A DNA stretch of 64,000 nucleotides from contig JAITEB010000017.1 of the NCBI GenBank assembly GCA_031282245.1, positions 186,001 to 250,000 of the forward strand, in the 5' to 3' direction. The position numbers and the translations under genes are program-made. This document shows, piece by piece, positions 18,261 through 25,470 of this stretch (positions are counted from its first letter, which is position 1; each line of letters opens with the position of its first letter). Source of the stretch: Oscillospiraceae bacterium. Its GTDB lineage: Bacteria > Bacillota > Clostridia > Oscillospirales > Ruminococcaceae. Under the pieces are notes generated by a model. It was not told the DNA's origin, searched no databases, and saw nothing but the letters and a program-made list of their open reading frames with translations.

Positions 18261-18764
18261 TTGCCAAATCTGAATATAGTTTTGATTGAGCCGCAAATCC
18301 CGCAGAACACCGGGAATATTTCGCGGACATGCGCGGCGGCGGGCTTGCGCCTTCATCTGGTCAGGCCGCTGGGCTTTTCCGTCAGCGACAGGCGGCTGAA
18401 GCGCGCCGGGCTGGACTATTGGAAATATCTTGACGTCACTTATTATGAAAATACGCGGGATTTTTTTGACAAAAACGCGGGGGAATATTTTTATTTCACA
18501 ACCAAGGGGCAAAATATATATTCTGATATAGCTTACCCTGATAACGCGTATCTGATTTTCGGGCGGGAGGACAAGGGCCTTCCTGAAGAGCTTCTTTTTG
18601 CAAAGCCCAAATCCTGCGTCCGGATTCCGATGCTTGAGGGCGCGCGAAGCTTGAATCTGTCCAATTCAGTTGCGCTTGCGGCTTATGAGGTTCTGCGGCA
18701 GCGTCAGTTCCCCGGAATGAAAACCGCCGGGGAACTGACAGAATTTGCATGGCCGGAACCGTAA
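18261..18764 (+). CDS. trmL: tRNA (cytidine/uridine(34)-2'-O)-methyltransferase TrmL
   Basis: A SPOUT-superfamily methyltransferase of 167 residues that methylates the ribose at wobble position 34 of tRNA-Leu species using S-adenosylmethionine. Family features: NIVLIEPQIPQNTGNISRTC at the N-terminus, LIFGREDKGLPEELL and the trefoil-knot SAM region IPMLEGARSLNLSNSVALAA. The start is TTG with AAGGGG upstream. It lies 36 bp before radA on the same strand. Confidence 0.93.
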   Translation: MPNLNIVLIEPQIPQNTGNISRTCAAAGLRLHLVRPLGFSVSDRRLKRAGLDYWKYLDVTYYENTRDFFDKNAGEYFYFTTKGQNIYSDIAYPDNAYLIFGREDKGLPEELLFAKPKSCVRIPMLEGARSLNLSNSVALAAYEVLRQRQFPGMKTAGELTEFAWPEP

Positions 18765-18800
18765 AGGCGGCATAATTCCGCATAAAACAGGAGGATAAAT

Positions 18801-20177
18801 ATGTCCGCAAAATCAAAAACAGTATATATATGCGGCGAATGCGGCTACGAGGCCGTGCGCTGGGCGGGAAAGTGCCCCAACTGCGATAGCTGGAACAGCT
18901 TTACCGAAGAGGTTCGCGAAACGGCAAAGCCAAAATCCGGAGTGTCCTCCGTCCGGGAAAGCCCTTCTTACGAGGGCGCAATTTCCTCAATCCGCGAAGT
19001 GGATTCACGGGACGAACTGCGCTTTCACACGGGCATGAAAGAACTTGACAGAGTTCTGGGCGGTGGGCTTGTCAAAGGCTCGCTTGTATTGATTGGAGGC
19101 GAACCCGGAATTGGAAAATCGACCCTGCTTTTGCAAATCTGCCAGCAGCTGGGCGAAGAGCGCAGCATTCTTTATATTTCCGGCGAGGAATCCCGCCGGC
19201 AAATAAAGCTTCGCGCCGGGCGCCTGGGCGTAGATTCCAAGAATTTATATCTTATGACCGAAACTGATATAGAGAAAATCTGCAATGCGATTTTGGCAGA
19301 AAAGCCGGGAATAGTTATAATAGACTCTATCCAGACTATGACGCTGGAGACGCTGAGCTCCGCCGCCGGAAGCGTGACGCAGGTGCGCGAGTGCACGCAG
19401 TTTCTTGTGCGCTGCGCAAAACGTGAGGAAATCCCGGTTTTTATCGTCGGCCACGTCAACAAGGACGGCGCCATCGCCGGGCCGAAAGTCCTGGAGCATA
19501 TTGTTGACGCCGTTTTATATTTCGAGGGGGAAAGACACCAGAACTACAGGCTTTTGCGGGCCGCCAAAAACCGCTTTGGCTCCACTAACGAAATCGGAGT
19601 TTTCGACATGACCGACAGCGGCCTGGAAGAAGTCGAAAACCCGTCTATGACGCTTTTGTCCGGCAGACCGACAGACGTCCCGGGAACCTGCGTTTCATGC
19701 GTATTGGAGGGTACAAGGCCGATTCTTGCGGAAGTTCAGGCGCTTGTGGCGAAAACCGGCTTTGGCCTGCCCCGCCGGGCGGCAACCGGTCTGGACTATA
19801 ACAGGACGCTGCTTATTATCGCTGTGCTGGAAAAACGGGCGGGCTACACTTTTGCAAACCTGGACACATATCTGAACGTGGCGGGCGGGCTGAAACTCAG
19901 CGAGCCTTCTTCGGATCTGCCCATTGCGCTGGCGCTTGTTTCTTCGCTCAGGGACAAAGCGGTGGGCGACGGCACCGCCGCTTTCGGGGAGCTTGGCCTG
20001 ACCGGGGAGGTGCGCAGCGTAAGCGGTCCCGAAAGCAGGATACGCGAGGCCCAAAGACTGGGCTTTTCGCGCTGTATTCTGCCCATGGATTCGCTGAAGA
20101 AAATTTCCGCCAAAAATTTCGAAGGCATTGAGCTGTTGGGCGTCAGGAATATCAGAGAGGCTTTGAAAATCCTGTAA
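18801..20177 (+). CDS. radA: DNA repair protein RadA
   Basis: RadA processes recombination intermediates as a RecA-like, DnaB-like helicase. At 458 residues it has the N-terminal C4 zinc finger (CGECGYEAVRWAGKCPNC), an ATPase with Walker A GGEPGIGKSTLL near residue 95, the diagnostic KNRFGSTNEIG motif, and a C-terminal Lon-protease-like domain without protease function (LKLSEPSSDLPIALAL). The ribosome site is AGGAGG. It is the last gene of the trmL-radA pair and convergent with rodA. Confidence 0.97.
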   Translation: MSAKSKTVYICGECGYEAVRWAGKCPNCDSWNSFTEEVRETAKPKSGVSSVRESPSYEGAISSIREVDSRDELRFHTGMKELDRVLGGGLVKGSLVLIGGEPGIGKSTLLLQICQQLGEERSILYISGEESRRQIKLRAGRLGVDSKNLYLMTETDIEKICNAILAEKPGIVIIDSIQTMTLETLSSAAGSVTQVRECTQFLVRCAKREEIPVFIVGHVNKDGAIAGPKVLEHIVDAVLYFEGERHQNYRLLRAAKNRFGSTNEIGVFDMTDSGLEEVENPSMTLLSGRPTDVPGTCVSCVLEGTRPILAEVQALVAKTGFGLPRRAATGLDYNRTLLIIAVLEKRAGYTFANLDTYLNVAGGLKLSEPSSDLPIALALVSSLRDKAVGDGTAAFGELGLTGEVRSVSGPESRIREAQRLGFSRCILPMDSLKKISAKNFEGIELLGVRNIREALKIL

Positions 20178-20234
20178 ATAAAACTGTTTAGGGGCTTCTC
20201 CCGCAATGCGGGCCTGTAAAAAAACAAAACTTAC

Positions 20235-21368
20235 TCAATCAAAAAGATATACGCGCTTGTGAGAATGCCCGTGAACGCTTATTATCAGCCCGACAGCCGC
20301 CAGAGCGCTCATGGTCGAGGTGCCGCCTATGGAGAAAAACGGCAGAGTTATGCCCACAACAGGAGTTAAGCCCAGGTTCATGCCTATATTAATCAGAACC
20401 TGTGCGAACAGCATGGAGAACACGCCCCAGCACATCAGCGAACCCAGTCTGGTCAGCGCTCTGACTGCGTTTGTGACGGCTTTTATACATATCGCAGCAA
20501 GCAGAAATAATACGCCGAGACAGCCGACAAATCCCAAAAACTGCGCGACGAACGTAAAAATAAAGTCTGTGTGCATCTCCGCGACCCAGCGCATAGCGCC
20601 GCCGTAGTACGGCACGCCGAAGACCCTTCCCGAACCAATGGCGACAACGGCCTGATTAACCTGATAAACAATTTTGGCTTCGGCCTGATCCGGATTTATT
20701 ATTGCGATAATGCGCGCTTTTTGGTCATAGCTCAGCAAGTGATTCCACATAGGGATAATGGCGGCAACGGCAAGCCCGGCCGCGGCTATTATATATTTCC
20801 ATGAAAGACCCGCGCAGAACAGCATACCGACCGTCATAAGCCCGAAAATGAGGGCCGTGCCGCCATCCTTGAGATAGAATATAATCGCGGCGGGCGCAAA
20901 GCCGTGTATAAGAACGCCGAGCAGATACATGGGGTGATTGATTCTTTCGCCCACAAAGGCCAGATGATGCGCAAAAGTAATAATAAACGAAACTTTCAGA
21001 AATTCGCTTGGCTGTATGGCAATAAAGCCGGGAATATCAAGCCAGTTTATGCCCCCGGTTCCATAGGCGTCGCGACCCTGACCCCAGAATATCAGGGCAA
21101 ATACAAGCCCATAGGCAATCGGCGCGTGAAGCTTCCAGAGTTTGCCTATCAGTTCCGGGTCCATGATTGAAAAAACCAGAGCCGCAAAAAGTCCCACCGC
21201 AATTGAAGCGAGCTGCGTCTTGGGGCTGCCGTGATATATATAGGGAAAAGACTTATCTATAGAAAGCGTCAAATAAGCGCCGTAAGCCGACGTCATAATA
21301 ATAAGAAACCACAAAAGTTTGTCTGTTTTTTTTAAATATTCTAAAACTGACCGGAAAACTCTTCTCAA
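20235..21368 (-). CDS. rodA: Rod shape-determining protein RodA (SEDS family)
   Basis: A polytopic membrane glycosyltransferase that polymerises lipid II during elongation, working with a class B PBP. It is 377 residues with about ten membrane helices. SEDS signatures: LDIPGFIAIQPSEFLKVSFI, the catalytic Asp in EMHTDFIFTFVAQFLGFVG, and LPFFSIGGTSTMS in place of the usual S-x-GG-SS. RodA is preferred over FtsW because the gene stands apart from division genes and because of the EMHTDFIF form. The start is TTG after AAGGTGGTGAAGA. Confidence 0.88.
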   Translation of the reverse strand: MRRVFRSVLEYLKKTDKLLWFLIIMTSAYGAYLTLSIDKSFPYIYHGSPKTQLASIAVGLFAALVFSIMDPELIGKLWKLHAPIAYGLVFALIFWGQGRDAYGTGGINWLDIPGFIAIQPSEFLKVSFIITFAHHLAFVGERINHPMYLLGVLIHGFAPAAIIFYLKDGGTALIFGLMTVGMLFCAGLSWKYIIAAAGLAVAAIIPMWNHLLSYDQKARIIAIINPDQAEAKIVYQVNQAVVAIGSGRVFGVPYYGGAMRWVAEMHTDFIFTFVAQFLGFVGCLGVLFLLAAICIKAVTNAVRALTRLGSLMCWGVFSMLFAQVLINIGMNLGLTPVVGITLPFFSIGGTSTMSALAAVGLIISVHGHSHKRVYLFD

Positions 21369-21465
21369 ATCTTCACCACCTTTGTTTTTTAATTATATCG
21401 CTTAAGCGGACGTTTTACAAGCGTTCTTTTTGCAAAGATTGCCGTAAATTCCCTATATCAAGTCT

Positions 21466-21687
21466 TTAGTAACTTGATATTTCCTCCTCGTTAATAAATT
21501 CAAGAATATCCCCCGGCTGGCATTCCAGCTCGCGGCAGATTGCGTCAAGGGTTGAAAAGCGCACGGCTTTCCCTTTGTTTGTTTTGAGAACGGAGAGATT
21601 GGCGACAGTGAGGCCGACCCTTTTCGCCAATTCTGACAGACTGATTTTCCGCCTGGCCATCATCACGTCAAGATTCACCTGTATCAT
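21466..21687 (-). CDS. Small HTH regulator, Cro/C1 (YozG-like)
   Basis: A 73-residue cytoplasmic DNA-binding protein that is almost entirely one helix-turn-helix: ARRKISLSELAKRVGLTVAN is the first half, and IGRFSTL-type recognition is replaced by KGKAVRFSTLDAICRELECQ. It resembles YozG-type regulators that usually sit beside a small membrane protein. Here it lies 122 bp downstream of two small membrane proteins on the same strand. I chose the ATG at 21687 over a TTG one codon upstream. Confidence 0.88.
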   Translation of the reverse strand: MIQVNLDVMMARRKISLSELAKRVGLTVANLSVLKTNKGKAVRFSTLDAICRELECQPGDILEFINEEEISSY

Positions 21688-21809
21688 CAAATATTTACCT
21701 GACCCCCTTCATATGCCGCTGTGAAAGAGTACAAGAAAATTTCTTCACCAGCGAAAATATTTTTCTCAATAAAACGCACCCCTGTTATATTTTGACTGAT
21801 TAGAATTTC

Positions 21810-22034
21810 TTACATAGACGGGATAAGCACAAAAGAAATAAGCGTCCCAAACGTTAAGTAGACGACTAAAACCAGAACAACCACTATGCAGCCCATCAAA
21901 ATCAGCCCTCCGATTATATTCATAACCAGATTTACTTTTCTGACCTGCTTTGACAAACGGCTGATCAGCAACAGCGCCGAACCAACTAAAAACGCTATTA
22001 TCGTAATGACGCTGACGCGCAGTACTACGCTCAT
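21810..22034 (-). CDS. Small two-helix membrane protein (tandem paralogue 2)
   Basis: A 74-residue hydrophobic protein with two predicted membrane helices (about 7-26 and 37-62) separated by a charged turn SKQVRKVN. It is clearly paralogous to its neighbour at 22115-22315: IIAFL-G-ALLLI, LSKQ, IIGGLILMGCI and FVLIP-M are shared. It has an eight-residue insertion near the end of helix 2 relative to the neighbour. The ribosome site AAAGGAGATGTGATTTTTG and the first codons ATGAGC are also conserved between the two. No family recognised. Confidence 0.75.
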   Translation of the reverse strand: MSVVLRVSVITIIAFLVGSALLLISRLSKQVRKVNLVMNIIGGLILMGCIVVVLVLVVYLTFGTLISFVLIPSM

Positions 22035-22114
22035 CAAAAATCACATCTCCTTTAAAGGTTTCAGCTCTTTATAAATGGGCGGCGAACTTACTCATTTACA
22101 AAAGCGTAGAATTT

Positions 22115-22315
22115 TTACATAGCTGGAATAAGCACAAAAGCCATAAATAATCCAAGCGCTATGCAGCCCATCAAAATCAGCCCGCCGATTATAGTCAGGA
22201 CCAGCTTTATATTTCTATCCTGTTTTGACAAAAGACCGATCAGCAGCAGCGCCAGACCAAGCAGGAACGCTATTATCATAATGCCGCTGATGCCAAAACG
22301 CGGTACTGCGCTCAT
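22115..22315 (-). CDS. Small two-helix membrane protein (tandem paralogue 1)
   Basis: A 66-residue protein with two hydrophobic helices (about 10-28 and 38-61) around a short polar loop LSKQDRN. It ends FVLIPAM, as its paralogue ends FVLIPSM. The start ATG follows AAAGGAGCTGTGATTTTTT. It is the first gene of a probable three-gene unit (two membrane proteins, then the HTH gene), with a promoter at 22391-22419 and a hairpin at the mRNA 5' end. Function unknown; the size suggests a membrane sensor, stress peptide or immunity-like protein. Confidence 0.75.
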   Translation of the reverse strand: MSAVPRFGISGIMIIAFLLGLALLLIGLLSKQDRNIKLVLTIIGGLILMGCIALGLFMAFVLIPAM

Positions 22316-22360
22316 AAAAAATCACAGCTCCTTTAAATTATTTTTTTTATTAAGAGAAAA

Positions 22361-22387
22361 CACAGGCGGAATTTTATAACGCCTGTG
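22361..22387 (-). promoter_or_regulatory. 5'-end hairpin of the small membrane protein mRNA
   Basis: CACAGGCG (22361-22368) and CGCCTGTG (22380-22387) form an 8-bp stem beginning at the predicted transcription start, followed on the minus strand by TTTTCTCTT. It may protect the mRNA 5' end or act as a weak attenuator. Confidence 0.5.
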
Positions 22388-22390
22388 GCC

Positions 22391-22419
22391 AGTATAACAT
22401 ACTGCTTATCGAAAATCAA
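22391..22419 (-). promoter_or_regulatory. Promoter of the small membrane protein/HTH unit
   Basis: On the minus strand TTGATT (22414-22419), 17 bp, TATACT (22391-22396). The predicted start is at about 22385. Confidence 0.6.
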
Positions 22420-22600
22420 TAATTATTTATCGTTTATAAATCATAAAAATAAAAAATAATTAATTGCGACAAATAAAAAAAGCTAATAATACGCCGGAAA
22501 TAAACAGTAACTAATATTATCATTAACAGTTTATTAAATAATTCGTCGAAACAAACAATTTTTGCTTGAATATGCCCGCCGTAATTTAACAGCAAAGTGG

Positions 22601-22629
22601 TTGACAAAAATATTCAGATATGTTATTAT
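22601..22629 (+). promoter_or_regulatory. Promoter of the cold-shock gene
   Basis: A perfect TTGACA (22601-22606), 17 bp, TATTAT (22624-22629). The predicted start near 22636 gives a leader of about 114 nt. Confidence 0.75.
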
Positions 22630-22635
22630 ATCAAG

Positions 22636-22749
22636 CGAATTCTTAATGTACCAAGTTCACACGCCTGATTTAAATTGGTAAATATTGTTTGTGCTGTGTG
22701 CTTTTTTTCGTACTAAGGGTTTAATATAATTTTCACGGAGGTACCTAGT
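22636..22749 (+). promoter_or_regulatory. Long 5' leader of the cold-shock mRNA
   Basis: The leader is long, as in other csp genes. GTACC (22648-22652) can pair with GGTAC (22740-22744), which overlaps the GGAGG ribosome site (22737-22741), and TACTAAGG upstream can pair with most of CCTAGTA before the ATG. This fits a temperature-sensitive fold that hides the ribosome site. It is inferred from pairing only. Confidence 0.45.
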
Positions 22750-22962
22750 ATGAAAACTGGTACAGTAAAGTGGTTCAACGGAGACAAAGGCTTTGGGTTT
22801 ATTACCTGCGACGACGGCAGCGAAGATGTTTTTGTGCATTTTTCCGCTATCGAAATGGACGGCTATAAGACCCTAAACGAAGGTCAGAAGGTAACTTTTG
22901 ACACCGAGCAGGATCCGAAGAATACAAACAAGTTCAGGGCTGTAAGAGTCAGATCTCTGTAA
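22750..22962 (+). CDS. csp: Cold-shock domain protein
   Basis: A 70-residue single OB-fold RNA chaperone. RNP1 is [11 protein letters not shown] and RNP2 is DVFVHFSAI; the N-terminus [11 protein letters not shown] is canonical. It keeps RNA single-stranded and aids translation after cold or growth changes. A GGAGG ribosome site, a strong promoter and a strong terminator make it a monocistronic, highly expressed gene. Confidence 0.97.
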   Translation: MKTGTVKWFNGDKGFGFITCDDGSEDVFVHFSAIEMDGYKTLNEGQKVTFDTEQDPKNTNKFRAVRVRSL

Positions 22963-22976
22963 GCTTCGAGCGATTA

Positions 22977-23016
22977 AAACAGGCCCTCTTTTCCGCTGGG
23001 GAAAGAGGGCCTGTTT
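22977..23016 (+). terminator. Terminator after csp (probably bidirectional)
   Basis: AACAGGCCCTCTTTTCC and GGGAAAGAGGGCCTGTT form a stem of about 17 bp. A-rich and T-rich edges on each side allow termination of csp and of the convergent metA. Confidence 0.85.
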
Positions 23017-23058
23017 ATGTGTGCCGGCAGGCGCGGCCGGCTTTATAATTTTTGCCCC

Positions 23059-23970
23059 TTACATAGTGAAAACATAAGGAGTTTCCTGATAGACAAAATA
23101 GTTCAGCCAGTTTGTGAACAGCAGATTGGCGTGGGCGCGCCAGGTCAGCGGCGGTTTCTTTCCCGGTTCATTGCCGGGGAAATAATTTTTTGGCATCTTT
23201 ATTTCAAACCCCGCGTCCAGGTCGCGAAAATATTCGCTGGAAAGGCTGGCAGCATCGTATTCCGAATGCCCCGTAATAAAAAACATGCGGTTTTCTTTGT
23301 CCGCCGCGACATATACTCCCGCTTCTTCGGAACAGCTCAAGAGATTTAAACCCGGGCAGCGCTCCACGTCTTCACGTAAAACAGTTGTGTGGCGCGAATG
23401 CGGCGCAAGAAAAAGCTGGTCGAAACCCTTGAATAAATTATGGCTTTCGTCAAGCAGATAGTGGCTGAAAACGCCGAACATTTTTTGCGGCAGAGGATAC
23501 TTGTCTATGCCGAAGTGATAGTAAAGCCCGGCCTGGGCGCCCCAGCATATATGAAAAACAGAGTAGACGTTTGTTTTTGACCACTCCATAATTTCACAAA
23601 GCTCCGGCCAATAGTCGACTTCTTCAAAAGAGATCTGCTCCACGGGCGCGCCGGTTATAATAAGACCGTCAAAGCGGCGGTCTTTTATTTTTTCAAAGCT
23701 TGTGTAAAATCTTAATAAATGCTCGGCCGACGTGTTTTTGGAAGCGTGGCTCGCCACCTGCAAAAGCTCTATTTCCACCTGCAGGGGGCTGTTGCCCAGA
23801 AGACGCAGAATCTGCGTCTCTGTCTGGATTTTATTTGGCATAAGGTTTAATATCAAAACTTGCAGCGGGCGTATGTCCTGATGAAGGGCGCGGGCTTCGC
23901 GCATAAAAAAGACGTTTTCCTCCATCAGGATTTTGGCGGCGGGCAGGTCGTCCGGGATTTTAATCGGCAT
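23059..23970 (-). CDS. metA: Homoserine O-acetyltransferase (MetA/MetAA family)
   Basis: First committed step of methionine synthesis: acylation of homoserine. The 303-residue protein has the nucleophile Cys in HICWGAQAG and the His/Glu pair in TGHSEYD. The residue that sets acyl specificity is Glu in [15 protein letters not shown], where E. coli has Gly; published work on Bacillus cereus MetA shows that Glu favours acetyl-CoA over succinyl-CoA, so acetyltransferase is inferred. The ATG at 23970 has GCGAGGGG upstream; a TTG 15 bp upstream lies within that ribosome site and is rejected. No SAM riboswitch is visible in the short leader. Confidence 0.93.
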   Translation of the reverse strand: MPIKIPDDLPAAKILMEENVFFMREARALHQDIRPLQVLILNLMPNKIQTETQILRLLGNSPLQVEIELLQVASHASKNTSAEHLLRFYTSFEKIKDRRFDGLIITGAPVEQISFEEVDYWPELCEIMEWSKTNVYSVFHICWGAQAGLYYHFGIDKYPLPQKMFGVFSHYLLDESHNLFKGFDQLFLAPHSRHTTVLREDVERCPGLNLLSCSEEAGVYVAADKENRMFFITGHSEYDAASLSSEYFRDLDAGFEIKMPKNYFPGNEPGKKPPLTWRAHANLLFTNWLNYFVYQETPYVFTM

Positions 23971-24008
23971 TGTTTCCCCTCGCAATCTTTAATTAGTGAA
24001 TATAAGAC

Positions 24009-24037
24009 ATTTTACACTTGCGGCTGGAAAATGTCCA
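24009..24037 (-). promoter_or_regulatory. Promoter of metA
   Basis: On the minus strand TGGACA (24032-24037), 17 bp, TAAAAT (24009-24014). The predicted leader is about 32 nt. Confidence 0.55.
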
Positions 24038-24051
24038 GAAAAAAATTTTTC

Positions 24052-24080
24052 TTGCACAAGTCAAAAACTTGTGCTATATT
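24052..24080 (+). promoter_or_regulatory. Promoter of the pheST T-box transcript
   Basis: TTGCAC (24052-24057), 17 bp, TATATT (24075-24080), about 230 bp before the T-box sequence and divergent from the metA promoter. Confidence 0.55.
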
Positions 24081-24086
24081 ATAAAC

Positions 24087-24346
24087 TAATCGTATATTAA
24101 GCAAACGCTTTGACTGAGCAAAGTAGCCGTTTTGCAAAAGCCTGACAAAGAGACTGAGGGCCGGAGGCTGAAAGCCCTCTGCAGGAAAAACCGGCGAACA
24201 TTCCCTCACGAGCGGCGGGTTTGAACGTTTTTTTTAAAACAAGTAGGCTCCGAAGGTTTGCGCCCTTTATTGCGCGCAAAGTGCCCCGCGCGAAAGCGGG
24301 GGAAGCTGGGTGGTACCGCGGAAGCTTTATGCCTTCGCCCCTTTTT
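24087..24346 (+). ncRNA. T-box leader upstream of pheST
   Basis: The hallmark T-box sequence GGGTGGTACCGCGG is present at 24308-24321. It overlaps a terminator in which GGGGGAAG (about 24298-24305) pairs with CTTCGCCCC (24333-24341), followed by TTTTT (24342-24346). Uncharged tRNA-Phe should pair with the T-box and favour readthrough into pheST. The upstream part has nested stems (GAGGG with CCCTC at about 24204-24208, and GGCT-gaa-AGCC). The most likely specifier is a TTC (Phe) at about 24201-24203 within GGCGAACATTCCC, but I could not fold stem I reliably. The T-box class is certain, the specifier is not. Confidence 0.92.
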
Positions 24347-24433
24347 AAGCAAATGGGGGCGGGGGCTGTTTATTTTGCCGCCTCTATAAAAACTGAATTT
24401 GCAAAAATATATCTAGTCAAGGGAGGAACCAAA

Positions 24434-25453
24434 ATGCGTGAAGAACTGCAAAAAATCGAAAACGAGACTTTGGCCGCAGTGCAAAGCGCCGAAAGTATCA
24501 AAGCCCTGGAAGAATTGAAAGTCCGTTTTCTGGGCAAAAAAGGCGTCCTGACGCTGATCCTGAAAAAGATGGGCGGCCTTTCGCCGGAAGAACGCCCGGT
24601 TATCGGCAAGCTGGCCAACGAGACGCGCTTCAAAATAGAAAGCGCCATCGCCGCAAAGAGCTTTGAGCTTGAAAAAGCCGCGCTGAATCAAAGTCTTATC
24701 GCCGAGAAAATAGACGTGACCATGCCGGGCAAACCCTTCAAACTGGGTAAAAAGCACCCGCTTTCAAAAGTGCTCGACGAGGTGAAAGAGATATTTCTGG
24801 GAATGGGCTACAGCATTGCCGAAGGCCCGGAGATCGAGACGGACTATTATAACTTTGAGTCGCTGAACATTCCCAGAAATCATCCCGCCCGCGACATCCA
24901 GGACACGTTTTATATAGACGAAAACGTCGTGCTGAGAACCCAAACTTCGCCCGTGCAAATGCGGTATATGCAAAGCAACAAACCGCCTATCAGAATTATT
25001 GCGCCGGGGCGCGTTTATCGCTCCGACAATGTGGACGCGACGCATTCGCCGCTGTTTCACCAGATTGAGGGACTTGTCGTTGATACGGGCATCCGCATGA
25101 GCGACCTCAAGGGCAGCCTTGAGACTTTCGCAAAGCGGCTTTATGGCGGTGAAGCGCAGGTGCGTTTCCGCCCGCATCACTTCCCGTTCACAGAGCCTTC
25201 CTGCGAGATGGACGTGATGTGCTTCTCCTGTCACGGCGAGGGCTGCCGCCTTTGCAAGGGAGAAGGCTGGATTGAAATTCTCGGCGCGGGGATGGTTCAC
25301 CCGGCGGTGCTGGAAAACGGCGGCGTTGATTCTGAAAAATACAGCGGTTTCGCTTTCGGCATTGGGCTTGAGAGGATTACCATGCGGCGCTATAACTTGG
25401 ACGATATGCGGCTGTTGTTTGAAAACGACGTGCGCTTTTTGGAGCAGTTCTGA
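24434..25453 (+). CDS. pheS: Phenylalanine--tRNA ligase alpha subunit
   Basis: Catalytic subunit of the (alpha-beta)2 class II synthetase that charges tRNA-Phe. It is 339 residues long. The N-terminal coiled-coil arm (about 1-85) is followed by the class II core with [18 protein letters not shown], the motif 2 region [17 protein letters not shown], and motif 3 in [16 protein letters not shown]. The frame is open upstream through the T-box, but the ATG at 24434 has GGGAGGAACC upstream and gives the standard N-terminus [11 protein letters not shown]. It is 17 bp before pheT. Confidence 0.98.
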   Translation: MREELQKIENETLAAVQSAESIKALEELKVRFLGKKGVLTLILKKMGGLSPEERPVIGKLANETRFKIESAIAAKSFELEKAALNQSLIAEKIDVTMPGKPFKLGKKHPLSKVLDEVKEIFLGMGYSIAEGPEIETDYYNFESLNIPRNHPARDIQDTFYIDENVVLRTQTSPVQMRYMQSNKPPIRIIAPGRVYRSDNVDATHSPLFHQIEGLVVDTGIRMSDLKGSLETFAKRLYGGEAQVRFRPHHFPFTEPSCEMDVMCFSCHGEGCRLCKGEGWIEILGAGMVHPAVLENGGVDSEKYSGFAFGIGLERITMRRYNLDDMRLLFENDVRFLEQF

Positions 25454-25470
25454 GAGAGGAGAAAGTAGAA

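Larger units (their letters stand above)
22316..22749. other. AT-rich divergent intergenic region
   Basis: The 434-bp gap contains the minus-strand promoter and hairpin for the small membrane proteins (22361-22419), about 180 bp of AT-rich sequence in which I see nothing, and the promoter and long leader of the cold-shock gene (22601-22749). Confidence 0.5.

Noticed and set aside
20191-20215. CCCGCAATGCGGG hairpin between radA and rodA as a terminator
   Set aside because: The stem is only 5 bp and T-tracts are on the wrong side for either gene.
24201-24240. GGTTTGAAC as a tRNA T-arm
   Set aside because: It lies inside the T-box leader and cannot be extended to a tRNA cloverleaf.
24221-24433. 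Upstream extension of pheS
   Set aside because: The open frame runs through the T-box and terminator; the true ATG at 24434 has GGGAGG upstream.
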